Source: Lawsonibacter sp. (GTDB taxonomy: Bacteria > Bacillota > Clostridia > Oscillospirales > Oscillospiraceae). From it: a stretch of 40,530 nt of DNA. Shown here piece by piece: positions 39,842 to 40,530 of this stretch. Both the position numbers and the translations under genes were made by a program. The notes under the pieces are model-generated. The model was given only the letters and a program-made list of their open reading frames with translations, was not told the origin of the DNA and did not search any database. Numbering within the stretch: the first letter of the stretch is position 1; the number at the start of each line of letters is the position of its first letter. The stretch lies in NCBI GenBank assembly GCA_022801435.1, contig JAAWSG010000016.1, forward strand, positions 1 through 40,530. Reading direction: 5' to 3'.

Positions 39842-39889
39842 CCCGGCCCCTCCCCCGCATCTGGGGGAGGGGCCGGGTCTGTTTTTGTT
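39842..39889 (+). terminator. Terminator after obgE
   Basis: A 15-bp GC stem (39842-39856/39863-39877) followed by TCTGTTTTTGTT. It also lies at the end of the convergent minus-strand hydrogenase gene. Confidence 0.85.
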
Positions 39890-40530
39890 ACGCCTTGCCG
39901 GCGGGCTGTTTCTGTTCGGATTTCTTCTCCGGAGTCTCCCCGCTCTTTGCGGCGTTGACGGCGGCCAGAACGGTACGGCCCTCCGCCTCCTTGACGTGCT
40001 TTTCCACATCCAGCTTGTTTCTGGGGCTTCTCACCAGGCAGCCGGCCCCCTGGACACAGCCGCCCTCACAGGCCATACCCTCAATGAAGTTGCCCTCCAG
40101 ACGCCCCAGCTTCAGCTTGAGCAGGGCAGTCTCACAGGCCGCGATGCCGCTGCACGGGATGGGCTTGAGGTCAAAGGTGATCTCCTTCTCCTTCAAGGTC
40201 TCAGCCACCGCCTCGGCCACGCCGCCGCTGCGGGCAAAGCTGCGCCCGTACCCGCTGGCCTCATCCAAAGCGCTCTCCTCCAGCTTCTCCAGCTCAATCT
40301 CCCGGGAGGTGAACAGGGCAAACAGCTCCTCATAGGTGAGCACGCAGTCGATGGCGTTCATGGTGCGGCCCAGCTGGAACTCCTTCTTCTTCGCCACGCA
40401 GGGCCCGATAAAGATGACCTTGGCGTCGGGGTCCTTCTCCTTCAGGTGCAGGCCGATCATCACCATGGGGGAGGGGGTGTGGGAGACGTACTGGTTCAGC
40501 TCGGGGTGCTTCTTCTTCACGTAGCCCACA
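39888..40530 (-). CDS. [FeFe] hydrogenase C-terminal domain protein (3' part; runs off right edge)
   Basis: Minus strand, open to the right edge; stop TAA at 39888-39890. The 213 visible codons hold the large-subunit C-terminal domain of [FeFe] hydrogenases: 'SHTPSPMVMIG', the L2 motif as 'IGPCVAKKKE' (Cys ligand kept; the Met before Pro of canonical MPC is Gly), and L3 as 'IEGMACEGGCVQGAG' (two Cys of the H-cluster). The L1 TSCCP motif lies beyond the edge. A Lys/Glu/Ala tail follows. It looks like a monomeric or sensory-type enzyme rather than the large bidirectional form. The real start is outside the window; the first Met here is internal. Confidence 0.85.
   Translation of the reverse strand, partial: VGYVKKKHPELNQYVSHTPSPMVMIGLHLKEKDPDAKVIFIGPCVAKKKEFQLGRTMNAIDCVLTYEELFALFTSREIELEKLEESALDEASGYGRSFARSGGVAEAVAETLKEKEITFDLKPIPCSGIAACETALLKLKLGRLEGNFIEGMACEGGCVQGAGCLVRSPRNKLDVEKHVKEAEGRTVLAAVNAAKSGETPEKKSEQKQPAGKA

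Noticed and set aside
1-40530. CRISPR array or insertion sequence
   Set aside because: No regularly spaced repeats and no transposase-like frame; the only direct repeats are the hairpin duplication at 7541-7613 and the two terminators.

Overview
The window is a chromosomal segment from a GC-rich Clostridia-class Firmicute. Protein content, AGGAGG-type ribosome sites, near-consensus sigma-A promoters (TTGACG-17-TATAAT), a GlgC/GlgD pair, the rplU-prp-rpmA cluster with an extended L27, DUF1292 and a monomeric-type [FeFe] hydrogenase all fit a gut Oscillospiraceae relative (Flavonifractor/Lawsonibacter/Intestinimonas-like). This assignment is inferred from gene content, not from a marker tree.

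Layout. 1-886 (minus): lipoprotein sugar-binding protein cut by the left edge. 887-1684: an AT-richer stretch with a truncated DUF624 (YesL-like) fragment and a two-way terminator. 1686-14941 (minus): a compact 13 kb head-and-contractile-tail cluster (TerS, TerL, portal, protease-like, decoration, capsid, connectors, sheath, tube, chaperone with a -1 frameshift site, a 259-residue repeat protein, LysM hub, gpD-like hub, spike, gp25-like wedge, gpJ-like, XkdU-like). It has no integrase, repressor, replication, lysis, fibre or tape-measure gene, and many of its genes overlap by 4 nt (ATGA/GTGA). It is the best candidate here for an undescribed system: a domesticated phage-derived particle, possibly gene-transfer-agent-like.

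15247-16392: DD-carboxypeptidase. 16557-25424: glycogen locus glgB-glgC-glgD-glgA plus separately promoted glgP, covering synthesis (ADP-glucose, chain growth, branching) and phosphorolysis. GlgB carries an unusual 63-residue Lys/Arg/Ala-rich tail. 25438-25648: promoter, tRNA-Thr(CGT) and terminator, followed by a degraded flagellin-like fragment. 25975-28417 (minus): CBS-pair protein, M16 peptidase, a structured RNA resembling 6S RNA, and DUF1292. 28532-31394: class A penicillin-binding protein. 31460-34604: ACT-domain regulator, homoserine dehydrogenase and aspartokinase (threonine/methionine/lysine branch).

34605-36800 is AT-rich and looks foreign: a secreted protein coupled to a two-helix membrane protein lies between two near-identical terminator hairpins, followed by a membrane-anchored orphan. 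36806-39890: rplU-prp-rpmA, a sugar O-acetyltransferase, and obgE. The right edge cuts an [FeFe]-hydrogenase-family gene on the minus strand.
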